A stretch of 64,000 nucleotides of DNA from assembly GCF_003369795.1 (NCBI RefSeq), contig NZ_CP026730.1, positions 3,100,001 to 3,164,000 of the forward strand, written 5' to 3'. The notes under the pieces were generated by a model, which made no database searches, was not told where the DNA came from, and worked only from the letters and a program-made list of their open reading frames with translations. The stretch is from Streptomyces sp. CB09001. GTDB taxonomy: Bacteria; Actinomycetota; Actinomycetes; Streptomycetales; Streptomycetaceae. Position numbers and translations under genes: made by a program. Positions 1-9,952 of this stretch are shown piece by piece; the first letter of the stretch is position 1; every line of letters begins with the position of its first letter.

Positions 1-118
1 GATCGAGTCGAAGGGCTACACGATCATCGCGAACATCGGCAACAGTGCCACCGACCTGTCGGGCGGCCACGCCGAGAAGACGTTCAAGCTGCCGGACTAC
101 GACGGTCAGCTGTCCTGA
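1..118 (+). CDS. HAD-family acid phosphatase, C-terminal end (partial)
   Basis: The window opens inside a reading frame whose codons start at base 2 and which ends at the TGA at 116-118. The 38 visible residues include GYTIIANIGNSATDLSGGH and end in LPDYDGQLS. I recognise this from memory as the last segment of the HAD-superfamily (class B-like) acid phosphatases common in Streptomyces, usually secreted; the GNxxTD part is the late Asp motif region of the HAD fold. The catalytic DxD motif and any signal peptide lie outside the window, so activity and localisation cannot be judged. Confidence 0.72.
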   Translation, partial: IESKGYTIIANIGNSATDLSGGHAEKTFKLPDYDGQLS

Positions 119-163
119 CGCCGGATAGGCTCCGGGGAGGACGACCGACCACGGGGGTGGCAC

Positions 164-3100
164 ATGGAACCGGCGGTGCTCGGCGGGAAGTTGGCGTCCA
201 GCCTGGTGGCCCCGCTGGTGAGGAAACTGTTCGTGTCGGGCGGCCCCGGCGCCGGACTGGTCGACCGACCGGTCCGGCTGACCCGCCTGGTGTCCTTCCG
301 GGGCGAGCAGCGCTCGCTGGGCGAGAGGGAGGTACGGGGGCTCGCCGGGAAACTGGTGGCGGCGGCCTTGGACTCCCGGGGCGAGCCGCCCTTCCCCCAC
401 GACGAGGAGACGGCCGTCACCGACGCCCTGGCGGCGCGCCTCCTCGCCCTCGGCGACCTGGACATGGACGACGTCCAGGCGGTGCGGCTGGGGCACGGTG
501 AGCTGGCCGCCCGGCTGCGTCGGCAGGCGGCCGGCTCCGGAGACGGGCTCTCCAGCGACGCCCGCTACTTTCTCGACTCGGCGACCGAGTGGGCCTGCCT
601 GCACATCCTGGAGTTCTTCACCCGGCGCTCCACCTTCGTGGCGCGGACGCTGGTGGAGCAGACCCGCGGCCAGGCCGAGCTGATCGCGAAGGTCGACGAG
701 CTGATCAGCCGCGTACCCGGGCCGGACGCCCGGGACACGGCGTTCGAGCGCCGGTACCTGTCGTACGTCGCCGAGCAGCACAACCGCATCACCATCTACG
801 GCATCGACCTGCGCGACTCGCCCGACCGATGGCCGTTGGAGGTCGCCTACCTGAGCCTGGAGGCGACCGCGGAGGAGGAACGGACCGCGGCGCTCCCGGG
901 TGAGTACGCCGACCCCGAGCGCACCGTCCGCCTCGCCGCCGAGGACGCCCTGCGCACCCGCGACCGGGTACTGCTGCGCGGCGACGCGGGCTCCGGCAAG
1001 ACGACGCTGGTGCAGTGGCTGGCGGTGACCGCCGCGCGAGACGGGGACCGGGTCCCGTACGTCCTGCCGCTGCGCACACTGACCCGGGCGGGCGCGCTGC
1101 CCTCCCCCGCGGCCTTCCTCACCGCCGTGGGCTGCCCCCTCGCCCCTCCGGAGGGCTGGGCCGAACGGGTGCTGAACGCCGGCCGCGGCCTGGTCCTCGT
1201 CGACGGTCTGGACGAGATCCCCGGCGCCGACCGGAACCGCGCCCGCGACTGGCTCCTCGCCCTCATCCGCGCCTTCCCCGGCAACCGCTGGCTGCTCACC
1301 TCCCGCCCCACCGCCGTACGCTCCGACTGGCTCGCCGCCGAGGGCTTCCGGGAGCTTGCCCTCACCCCCATGCGCCAGGACGACGTGGCGACCTTCGTAC
1401 GGCGCTGGCACGCGGCCGCCGAGGCACCCGAGTTCGAGGTCCGGCTGCTGGACTCCCTGCGCACCAAGCGCGACCTGGCCCGGCTCGCCACCAACCCCCT
1501 GATGTGCGGCCTGATCTGCGCCCTGCACCGGGAACGCCGGGGCTACCTCCCCACGGGCCGCAAGGAGTTGTACGACGCCGCCCTGACGATGCTGCTCGCC
1601 CGCCGGGACCGGGAGCGGGGCCTGGACGAGGTGGAGCTGGGCGAGGAGGCCCAACTGGAGCTGCTCCAGCGGCTGGCGTACGCGCTGGTGCTGAGCAGGC
1701 GCACGGAGATGGCGGTGGAGACGGCCGAGGGCATCGTGGAGCGCGCCCTGCCGTCGGTGACCTCGGCGGCGGGGCAGGGCGACGCGGCGACGGTGCTGCG
1801 GGCGCTGGTCCTGCGCAGCGGGCTCCTCCGGCGGCCCGACGAGGGGTCACTGGACTTCGTCCACCGCACCTTCCAGGACTACCTGGGCGCACGGTACGCG
1901 GTCGAGGAGGGGCACCTCGACGTCATCGCGGGGCACGCGGGCGACAGCCAGTGGGAGGACGTCGTCCGCATGGCGGTGGCCCACGCCCGGACCGGGGAAC
2001 GGGCGATGCTCCTGCGGCGGCTGCTGGCGGAGGACACCCCCCGGCTGACCCTGCTGGCCCTGGCGTGCCTGGAACACGCCACCGCCCTGGACCCGGTGGT
2101 GCGGGCGGAGGTGGAGAGCCGGGCGGGCGAGCTGATCCCGCCGACGACGAAGGAGGACGCGAAGACGCTGGCCGAGGCGGGACCGCTAGTGCTGGAGTTG
2201 CTGCCGGGGCCGGAGGGGCTCTCGGACTCGGAAGCGCACGGGGTCGTCGTCGCGGCCTCGCTGCTGGCACCGCACGAGCCGGCCGGGGCCTTGGCCGTAC
2301 TGGGCCGGTACCGGAAACATCCCTCGCTCGATGTGCGGCGGCAGTTGGTGGGAACGTGGGGAAGGTTCGACGCGCGGGAGTACGCGAGTGAGGTGCTGGA
2401 CCACCTCGACCGGACGGACCTGTTCCTGACGTGTGAGACACCGGCCCAGCGCGAGGCGGTCGCCACGATGGCTCCCTGGGGCCAGCTCACGTTGCGCGGG
2501 GCGCACCGCATGGCCGACATCATCGGATCCACGCATCCGGAGTCGGTCACCTCATTGCAGCTGATCGCGAATCGGGAAGTGACCGAGCTGGGCGGGCTGA
2601 CGGCCTTCACCGCCCTGCGCGTGCTCCTGGTCAATTGCCCGGCGGCCCGGAACCTGGAGCAGTTGGCGGCGTTGTCGCTCACGGGCCTCCTGGTCACCGA
2701 GGCAGCCGACCTCTCCGGGCTCGCCGCGCTGGACTCACTGGTTCAGCTGTCGGTGGCCGACCGACTCCCCGGCCGACAGCTGACCGACGCCCTTCCGGCC
2801 GAGGCGCCCCTGCAGTACCTCCACCTCGGCGACGACGCCACCATCGACACCGGTCTGCGGGGGCTGGCGCACTGGCAGACTCTTCGCGCCCTCTACCTGG
2901 CCCCGACGGCGCCTCTGACCACCGAGGACTGGGCGGAGGTCCAGCGGTTGCCCCGGCTCAGCATCCTGCTGCTGCACGGCTCCCTCTTCCCGAAGAACAT
3001 CGGGCCCGTGCCGCCGCTGCCGGGGGTCCTCGACCTCAGTCTCCTCGCCTGTACGGGAGACGAGGACCTGTCGCTGCTCGCGACCCGGCTCCCGGACGTG

Positions 3101-3193
3101 CGCACCGTTCTCCTCGGCTCCGCCACCGGCCTCCCCCTGAACACCGGGCAGGTCGTCACGCTCTTTCCCGACGCGGAAGTGACCGCGGAGTGA
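164..3193 (+). CDS. NACHT-domain STAND NTPase with C-terminal LRR-like region
   Basis: A 1009-residue protein. The first ~240 residues are helical and resemble the N-terminal helical domains that precede bacterial NACHT modules. The NTPase follows: Walker A GDAGSGKT at residues 273-280 and a Walker B VLVDGLDEIP around 344-353 with the paired acidic residues typical of NACHT. After a helical middle region, residues ~770-1000 carry irregular leucine-rich segments such as LGGLTAFTALRVLLV and LSGLAALDSLVQLSV, plausible as a sensor surface. There is no transmembrane segment or signal peptide. Bacterial NACHT proteins of this build are known antiphage sensors; that role is an inference here. It is a single gene with its own terminator, so any effector would have to be the N-terminal domain itself. 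Confidence 0.88.
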   Translation: MEPAVLGGKLASSLVAPLVRKLFVSGGPGAGLVDRPVRLTRLVSFRGEQRSLGEREVRGLAGKLVAAALDSRGEPPFPHDEETAVTDALAARLLALGDLDMDDVQAVRLGHGELAARLRRQAAGSGDGLSSDARYFLDSATEWACLHILEFFTRRSTFVARTLVEQTRGQAELIAKVDELISRVPGPDARDTAFERRYLSYVAEQHNRITIYGIDLRDSPDRWPLEVAYLSLEATAEEERTAALPGEYADPERTVRLAAEDALRTRDRVLLRGDAGSGKTTLVQWLAVTAARDGDRVPYVLPLRTLTRAGALPSPAAFLTAVGCPLAPPEGWAERVLNAGRGLVLVDGLDEIPGADRNRARDWLLALIRAFPGNRWLLTSRPTAVRSDWLAAEGFRELALTPMRQDDVATFVRRWHAAAEAPEFEVRLLDSLRTKRDLARLATNPLMCGLICALHRERRGYLPTGRKELYDAALTMLLARRDRERGLDEVELGEEAQLELLQRLAYALVLSRRTEMAVETAEGIVERALPSVTSAAGQGDAATVLRALVLRSGLLRRPDEGSLDFVHRTFQDYLGARYAVEEGHLDVIAGHAGDSQWEDVVRMAVAHARTGERAMLLRRLLAEDTPRLTLLALACLEHATALDPVVRAEVESRAGELIPPTTKEDAKTLAEAGPLVLELLPGPEGLSDSEAHGVVVAASLLAPHEPAGALAVLGRYRKHPSLDVRRQLVGTWGRFDAREYASEVLDHLDRTDLFLTCETPAQREAVATMAPWGQLTLRGAHRMADIIGSTHPESVTSLQLIANREVTELGGLTAFTALRVLLVNCPAARNLEQLAALSLTGLLVTEAADLSGLAALDSLVQLSVADRLPGRQLTDALPAEAPLQYLHLGDDATIDTGLRGLAHWQTLRALYLAPTAPLTTEDWAEVQRLPRLSILLLHGSLFPKNIGPVPPLPGVLDLSLLACTGDEDLSLLATRLPDVRTVLLGSATGLPLNTGQVVTLFPDAEVTAE

Positions 3194-3208
3194 GCACCTG
3201 GGCGCGGC

Positions 3209-3256
3209 AAAAAAAGGGGGCTTCTCCGGGACCGAGGTCCCGGAGAAGCCCCTTTT
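3209..3256. terminator. Bidirectional rho-independent terminator between the NACHT gene and clpC
   Basis: The arms at 3217-3233 and 3236-3252 are perfect 17-base inverted repeats. Seven A residues flank the left side (3209-3215) and TTTT the right (3253-3256), so it can end transcription of the convergent genes in both directions. Confidence 0.88.
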
Positions 3257-3275
3257 CAGGCTCACCCCCGGAGGG

Positions 3276-5804
<2,529 letters not shown>

Positions 5805-6245
5805 CGTTAATCGCTCCTCAGAGCGGTCAGGCAGTAAGGGGAACTTCCCCTCCCTGTCCTTCCGCAGCTTAGTCCCGCAAGCGGGGACCGCTCATTCCAA
5901 CTGCCGACACCGTCGATGGCCTCCTGACCCCTGACGCCGACATCTGCCACAACCCGATGGTGCGAGACGATGTTCCCGCAGGCCAGGCACTTACCCCACT
6001 CGCCAGTACGCCGATGGCGAACGCGAGACGGCCCGATCTGCATGTCGCCCCCTCCCACTAGGGATGTCTTACCCGCGGGGGCTGACACTCCATGCCGCGC
6101 GCACCGGTTCCCTCCGCTACGGGCGAACAGCCTTGCGCCTCCCCGCACCCCCGCACGCCCCCTCTTGACGCCCTTCTTCAGCACTCTGCGCATTCATGAC
6201 ACCACCCAGCGTAACCCGAGTGCTCTTTCGACTGTTGCACTTGGC
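5805..6245. promoter_or_regulatory. clpC upstream region with two inverted repeats
   Basis: The 440 bases between clpC and the next gene hold no convincing ORF. A perfect 7-1-7 palindrome, AGGGGAACTTCCCCT, lies at 5837-5851, 33 bases upstream of the clpC start, and a near-palindrome with GTCCCGC and GCGGGGAC arms lies at 5872-5888. Either could be an operator. In streptomycetes clp genes are controlled by ClgR, whose published box differs from these sites, so no regulator is assigned. Nothing else was recognised up to 6245. Confidence 0.45.
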
Positions 6246-6953
6246 ATGGTTGGCGCCCCGCACTCGGTCCCCGTCGCTCCCGCCCCCGCGGTGCCGTCGC
6301 CCCGCCGGCCCACCGGGAACGGCGGCTCGGCGTGGGAGCGGGCGCGGTGGTGGTACGAGAGCGTGCTCGGGTGGCCGACGGCGCCCGGGGAGCCGGTGCG
6401 GCTGCGCACGGGCGTCCGCTTCGACGTCCTGGACGTGCCGGCCGCCGCGGGGTACGCGACGCTGGAGCGGCTCGGATGGTCCGGACGGGGCGTGCAGGCC
6501 AGTACGGGAACGCGGGCGCCGGGGTTTCCGGTGGCCGTCCGGGGCGAGCGGATGCTGCTGCTCGTGGCGGCGGGCGGCGCGGAGGAGCTGCCCGGGCTGC
6601 TGGAGTGGCTGGAGTGGGGCTCGCTGGCGCTGGACCTGACGGCGGTCGGAGCGGGCGGCCTCGTGGAGGCGCCCCTCGCTCCCGTCGTCCCGGTCCCTGC
6701 GGAGCCCGGCCCGGCCGGGCCGCCGCCGCGTCCCCCGGACCGCGACGGCGTGCGGGGCGCCGCCGTCTGGCTGCGGCCCCCGGAGCCGTGGTGCGAGGCG
6801 GAGTCCTCGCTGCCGGCGCTGTCGGCCCTCGGCTGCGCCGGAACCGTCCTGGATCTCGCCCGGCTGGTCCGGACACTGGCCACGCAGTGCCACCGGGTCC
6901 GGCTCACCGCGAGCGGCCCACCGCGGGCGCGGGCGGTGGCGCGGGCCGGGTGA
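6246..6953 (+). CDS. Conserved Streptomyces protein with primase/polymerase-like N-terminal segment
   Basis: A 235-residue product read from the ATG at 6246. The pattern ARWWYESVLGWPT followed by RTGVRFDVLDVPAAAG and GERMLLLVAAGGAEELPGLLEW resembles the N-terminal bifunctional primase/polymerase-like (BdtA-like) proteins of Streptomyces, but the polymerase acidic motifs are not evident, so a catalytic role is doubtful. The C-terminal half is Pro/Ala-rich. Its stop codon and that of lsr2 abut in the single hexamer TGATCA (6951-6956). No clear ribosome binding site precedes the chosen start; an upstream in-frame extension lacks coding character. Position next to clpC and lsr2 agrees with the SCO3374 slot, from memory. 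Confidence 0.62.
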   Translation: MVGAPHSVPVAPAPAVPSPRRPTGNGGSAWERARWWYESVLGWPTAPGEPVRLRTGVRFDVLDVPAAAGYATLERLGWSGRGVQASTGTRAPGFPVAVRGERMLLLVAAGGAEELPGLLEWLEWGSLALDLTAVGAGGLVEAPLAPVVPVPAEPGPAGPPPRPPDRDGVRGAAVWLRPPEPWCEAESSLPALSALGCAGTVLDLARLVRTLATQCHRVRLTASGPPRARAVARAG

Positions 6954-7289
6954 TCAGCCGTTCGCCTGCTCGTACGCCTCGCGGACCTTCGCGGGGACAC
7001 GGCCGCGGTCGTTGACGTCCCAGCCGTTCTCCTTGGCCCAGGCGCGGATCGCCGCGGTGTCCTGGCTGCCCCCGGAAGCGGCGCGTGCCTTGCCGCGGCC
7101 GCCCGAGGCGCGGCCTCCGGTACGACGGCCACCCTTCAGGTACGGATCGAGAAGACCGCGGAGCTTGTCCGCGTTGGCGGTGGTGAGGTCGATCTCGTAG
7201 GTCTTGCCGTCCAGTGCGAACGTCACGGTCTCGTCTGCCTCGCCGCCGTCGAGGTCGTCGACAAGAAGGACCTGAACCTTCTGTGCCAC
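6954..7289 (-). CDS. lsr2: Lsr2, nucleoid-associated xenogeneic silencer
   Basis: A 111-residue protein starting at the GTG 7287-7289, preceded by AAAGGAAAT; an in-frame ATG further upstream overlaps that ribosome binding site and was rejected. The N-terminal half (AQKVQVLLVDDLDGGEADETV, then YEIDLT) is the dimerisation domain. A basic linker with GGRRTGGR follows, and the C-terminal domain contains DRGRVPAKV, the RGR hook that enters the minor groove of AT-rich DNA. Lsr2 bridges and silences horizontally acquired and antibiotic-cluster DNA in actinobacteria. The neighbours do not suggest an operon. Its upstream region is unusually AT-rich and palindromic, which fits autoregulation (inference). 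Confidence 0.96.
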   Translation of the reverse strand: MAQKVQVLLVDDLDGGEADETVTFALDGKTYEIDLTTANADKLRGLLDPYLKGGRRTGGRASGGRGKARAASGGSQDTAAIRAWAKENGWDVNDRGRVPAKVREAYEQANG

Positions 7290-7574
7290 CGGATTTCCTT
7301 TCATCGATAACTTGAGGGCCGGGGGTCCGTCGGCGTCCGCCGTATCGCCGTCCCTTGTTATATGCAGTACTGCAGTACGCCGGAAAGCAAACCGCTTTTG
7401 CCGGAAAAACACAAACCCCCGGCGGAGACCGGTAGCCCGGCTCCGGGCCGGAAACATGCGCGTTTCGGACATAGGGAACCCATGAAGGGCACGTCGGTGG
7501 AATAAACCTCGAACGACTGCGAAGGACTCGCGAAGGGTTGCCAAGCGTCACGGATGCCTACCGTCGGGCGGCGA
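7290..7574 (-). promoter_or_regulatory. lsr2 upstream region with 12-bp palindrome
   Basis: No gene is seen here. A perfect palindrome GTACTGCAGTAC lies at 7367-7378, and a -10-like TATAAC on the minus strand (7362 to 7357) begins four bases downstream of it. The stretch is clearly richer in A and T than the surroundings, the kind of DNA Lsr2 binds. Confidence 0.5.
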
Positions 7575-8084
7575 TCACAGATGCAGAAGCATCCGGCTGT
7601 TGCCCAAGGTGTTCGGTTTCACTCGTTCGAGCCCCAGGAACTCCGCAACGCCCTCGTCATAGGAACGCAGCAGCTCCGCGTACACATCGGCGTCGACGGG
7701 TGTCTCCCCGATCTCCACGAACCCGTGCTTGACGAAGAAGTCCACTTCGAAGGTCAGACAGAAAACGCGGCGAACACCGAGCCGGCGTGCCGTGTCCAGC
7801 AACTTCTCCAGCAGCTGGTGGCCGACACCGTAGCCCTTCAGGCCGGGCTTCACCGCGAGAGTGCGTACTTCCGCGAGGTCTTCCCACATCACGTGCAGGG
7901 CGCCGCAGCCGACCACCTCGGCGTTGTCGTCCCGTTCCGCGACCCAGAACTCCTGGATGCTCTCGTAAAGCGTCACCATCGCTTTGTCGAGCAGGATGCG
8001 GTCACCGACGTACGTGTCGAGGAGCCGGCGTACGTCCGGGACATCCCTGGTGCGGGCCCGCCGGACGCTGATGGCATTTGACAT
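7575..8084 (-). CDS. argA: Amino-acid N-acetyltransferase (short GNAT-type ArgA)
   Basis: A 169-residue single-domain GNAT protein. The acetyl-CoA signature is visible in EVRTLAVKPGLKGYGVGHQLLEKLL, and the C-terminal part has VFCLTFEVDFFVKHGFVEIG, a pattern shared with the short N-acetylglutamate synthases of actinobacteria (for example M. tuberculosis Rv2747), which lack the amino-acid kinase domain of E. coli ArgA. The likely reaction is acetyl-CoA plus glutamate to N-acetylglutamate, the first step of arginine synthesis. It stands ten bases downstream of the BlaI-type regulator gene, so the two may be cotranscribed. A different amine substrate cannot be excluded from sequence. Confidence 0.85.
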   Translation of the reverse strand: MSNAISVRRARTRDVPDVRRLLDTYVGDRILLDKAMVTLYESIQEFWVAERDDNAEVVGCGALHVMWEDLAEVRTLAVKPGLKGYGVGHQLLEKLLDTARRLGVRRVFCLTFEVDFFVKHGFVEIGETPVDADVYAELLRSYDEGVAEFLGLERVKPNTLGNSRMLLHL

Positions 8085-8093
8085 GTGGGGACG

Positions 8094-8504
8094 CTATCGC
8101 TCGCCGCCGTCCGCTACCGCGCCGGGTCCCGGCGCGGGGGTTTCAGGTCCCTGCACGATGCGGATGGCGTCTCCGAGCGCCTGGCGCTGTTCCTCGCTCA
8201 TCATGCCGAAGAAGGCGACGAGGGCCGCGGCGGGGTTGTCGCTCTGGGACCAGGCGTCGTTCATGAGGGCGGCGGCGTAGGCGGCGCGAGTGGAGACCGC
8301 CTCATATCGATAGGCCCGGCCTTCGGACTCGCGGCGCACCCAGCCCTTCTGATGGAGATTGTCCAAAACGGTCATCACGGTGGTGTACGCGATGGACCGT
8401 TCCTGTCGCAGGTCTTCCAGGACTTCCCGAACGGTCACGGGGCGGTTCCACTTCCACACCCTCGTCATGACCGTGTCTTCGAGTTCTCCCAATGGGCGAG
8501 GCAC
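8094..8504 (-). CDS. BlaI/MecI/CopY-family transcriptional regulator
   Basis: A 136-residue protein read from the GTG at 8504 (PRPLGELEDTVMTRVWKW). The winged helix is clear: PVTVREVLEDLRQERSIAYTTVMTVLDNLHQKGWV, followed by the wing ESEGRAYRYEA. The C-terminal helices serve dimerisation; this family is inactivated by proteolysis or metal in other organisms. No beta-lactamase, BlaR-type sensor protease or copper gene is next to it, so the target is unknown. It ends nine bases before argA, which suggests cotranscription. An extended reading to an upstream ATG adds an Arg-rich segment unlike the family and was not used. Confidence 0.88.
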   Translation of the reverse strand: MPRPLGELEDTVMTRVWKWNRPVTVREVLEDLRQERSIAYTTVMTVLDNLHQKGWVRRESEGRAYRYEAVSTRAAYAAALMNDAWSQSDNPAAALVAFFGMMSEEQRQALGDAIRIVQGPETPAPGPGAVADGGER

Positions 8505-8572
8505 GCTTCGAACGATAGTGGGAGATCGGGGCGATCGCGTCCGGGACGTGCGCCTTCGCCGGAATACGGGCA

Positions 8573-8613
8573 CAAAAGGGGCGTACGGCTCCTCGGGCGA
8601 GGGAGCCGTACGC
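8573..8613 (-). terminator. Rho-independent terminator downstream of the small membrane protein gene
   Basis: Twelve-base arms at 8581-8592 and 8602-8613 (GCGTACGGCTCC and its complement) form a perfect stem; the minus-strand transcript then runs into a short U tract (AAAA at 8574-8577 on the plus strand). It separates 8630-8809 from the BlaI-type gene. Confidence 0.75.
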
Positions 8614-8629
8614 GGGGTCCGCCGGCCGG

Positions 8630-8809
8630 TCAGGCCTCGGGATGGGGGGACTGCTGCCGGGCGCCCTCCGCACGGGCGAGGGCGGCGTCGACGACCGCGT
8701 CCTCCTTGGCCTTGTTGGCGCCGCCCTGGGTCTTCACGATCACCCGGATCAAGCCGATGAAGAAGACGGCCATGACGGCCGGGGGCAGGAGCGCGGAGAC
8801 GTAGTCCAT
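8630..8809 (-). CDS. Small single-pass membrane protein
   Basis: A 59-residue product (starts MDYVSALLPPAVMAVFFIGLIRVIVK). Residues ~6-25 form one hydrophobic helix ended by R and K, followed by a charged, helical cytoplasmic tail with QGGANKAKEDAVVDAALARAEG. No ribosome binding site is obvious, but the codon bias and the strong terminator directly behind it support a real gene. Small proteins with this layout are conserved next to the lsr2/coaX region in Streptomyces, by memory; their function is unknown. Confidence 0.7.
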   Translation of the reverse strand: MDYVSALLPPAVMAVFFIGLIRVIVKTQGGANKAKEDAVVDAALARAEGARQQSPHPEA

Positions 8810-8832
8810 GGGACCAGGGTAGCCAGGCGCCG

Positions 8833-9492
8833 TCAGCCGGCGGCGAGGTGGTGCCGGGTGTCCGGGGCTGGCGGGGCCGGCGGGGCGGGTTTGCGGGGCG
8901 GGAAGACCTCGCCGGGGGTGGGGACGGGGCGCTTGGGGGCGGCGGGAGCGGGGGTGGGTCGGGGGGCCGGTTTCGCGGCGGGCTTCTGCGGGGGCTCCTT
9001 GCCGGACTGCCTGCCGCCGGGGACGGCGTGGAGGCGGGTGCGGGCGGCGGGGAGGGTGACGGTGGTGGACGTGGCGGGGGTGGTGGACGTGGCGGACGTG
9101 GTGGGGGTGGTGGACGTGGTGGACGTCTCGGGGTCGCAGCGGGCCAGGAGGGCCGCCGCGGCGGGGTTGCCGCGCAGGGCGCCCAGGGCGGCCAGGTCGT
9201 CCGCGCCGGGGCGGTGGCCGGCGGCCACCGCCTCGTCCAGGAGCGCGAGGTAGCCGGTGGTGGTGCCGGGGAGGGCAGCGCGGTAGCGGGCCAGGTCGGC
9301 CATCAGGAAAGCGCGCAGCCTGGCGCCCTCCCACATCGCCTCGTCGAGCGAGTCGGCGAGGTGGAGGCAGTCCTGGGCCTCCTGGGCCGAGACCGGGCTG
9401 GGGTTCAGGGCGAGGGCGAGGGCTCGCCGGAGCACGCGAAGCTCCTGAGCACCGAACGCCATGCCGCCGCGGGGTCCGTAGGGCGTGGGCAT
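8833..9492 (-). CDS. Hypothetical protein with Thr/Ser-repeat and Pro-rich tail
   Basis: A 219-residue protein with two parts. Residues 1-115 look folded and helical (MAFGAQELRVLRRALALAL, then HLADSLDEAMWEGARLRAFL and LDEAVAAGHRPGADDLAAL). From about residue 118 it becomes low complexity, first an ST/P/T repeat of the form TSTTPTTSATSTTP, then a Pro/Ala/Lys stretch to the end. No signal peptide, membrane segment or catalytic motif is visible. I do not recognise the family. The start at 9492 (MPTPYGPRGG) is chosen over the next Met, ten residues on, only because it is longer. Confidence 0.66.
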   Translation of the reverse strand: MPTPYGPRGGMAFGAQELRVLRRALALALNPSPVSAQEAQDCLHLADSLDEAMWEGARLRAFLMADLARYRAALPGTTTGYLALLDEAVAAGHRPGADDLAALGALRGNPAAAALLARCDPETSTTSTTPTTSATSTTPATSTTVTLPAARTRLHAVPGGRQSGKEPPQKPAAKPAPRPTPAPAAPKRPVPTPGEVFPPRKPAPPAPPAPDTRHHLAAG

Positions 9493-9649
9493 GTGGTGAC
9501 GATACGCGCTAATCAGACAAACCCCGCATAGGGTGCGCGGGTGTGGCGTATGCACCCACCCGGATGCGGGTGCCTGCGGCGGCCTGTGGGGGGGGTCGGT
9601 GGGGGTGCGCGTTGCGCCGTTTGTCCGGTGGGTGGGTCGGGGCCGCGCC

Positions 9650-9740
9650 GGGGGGTGTCCGTCCTCGGAACGGCGCGGAATCGGTTCCTTCAAGAGGCTC
9701 GGGGCGTTGACGCGCCAACCGCTGCGGGCGGACACCCCCC
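9650..9740 (+). repeat. 91-bp dispersed element with 12-bp terminal inverted repeats, copy 1
   Basis: The element begins GGGGGGTGTCCG and ends CGGACACCCCCC, perfect terminal inverted repeats. A second copy of identical length lies inverted at 31186-31276. The two copies agree across both outer parts and differ in a central block of about 15 bases. Matching sequence continues beyond both ends into the flanks. Confidence 0.85.
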
Positions 9741-9755
9741 GACACGACCCCTTCT

Positions 9756-9855
9756 CGCCGTACGCGGCTGCCGCCCGCCCACTCACCGGCACCCCGTCCC
9801 GCCGTACGCGGCTGCCGCCCGCCCGCTCACCGGCACCCCGTCCCGCCGTACGCGG
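9756..9855 (+). repeat. 44-bp tandem repeat
   Basis: Units beginning CGCCGTACGCGG start at 9756, 9800 and 9844, exactly 44 bases apart; the third is incomplete. A related sequence occurs inverted in the 45-bp array at 31056-31175. Confidence 0.85.
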
Positions 9856-9881
9856 TTCTCCCGCCGCGTCGCCGCCCGCCC

Positions 9882-9913
9882 AGCTGCGGGCAGTCGTGGG
9901 TGGGCGCAGCGGC
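9882..9913 (-). repeat. 48-bp dispersed intergenic element, internally deleted copy
   Basis: On the minus strand this matches the copies at 30803-30850 and 40633-40680 but lacks 16 internal bases, which remove one side of the central hairpin (GTGCCGC with GCGGCAC). It sits 40 bases past the coaX stop codon. Confidence 0.8.
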
Positions 9914-9952
9914 ACACCCCGCTGCGCTCCCTCGCACCCGCACCCCGGGTCG

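Larger units (their letters stand above)
9493..9952. repeat. Intergenic repeat block A
   Basis: These 460 bases hold no convincing gene. From left to right: about 150 bases of G-rich DNA, the 91-bp inverted-repeat-ended element (9650-9740), 2.3 copies of a 44-bp tandem repeat (from 9756) and a shortened copy of a 48-bp dispersed element (9882-9913). Much of it recurs in inverted orientation at 30720-31393. ORFs crossing it are Pro/Arg-rich readings of GC-rich DNA. Confidence 0.75.
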
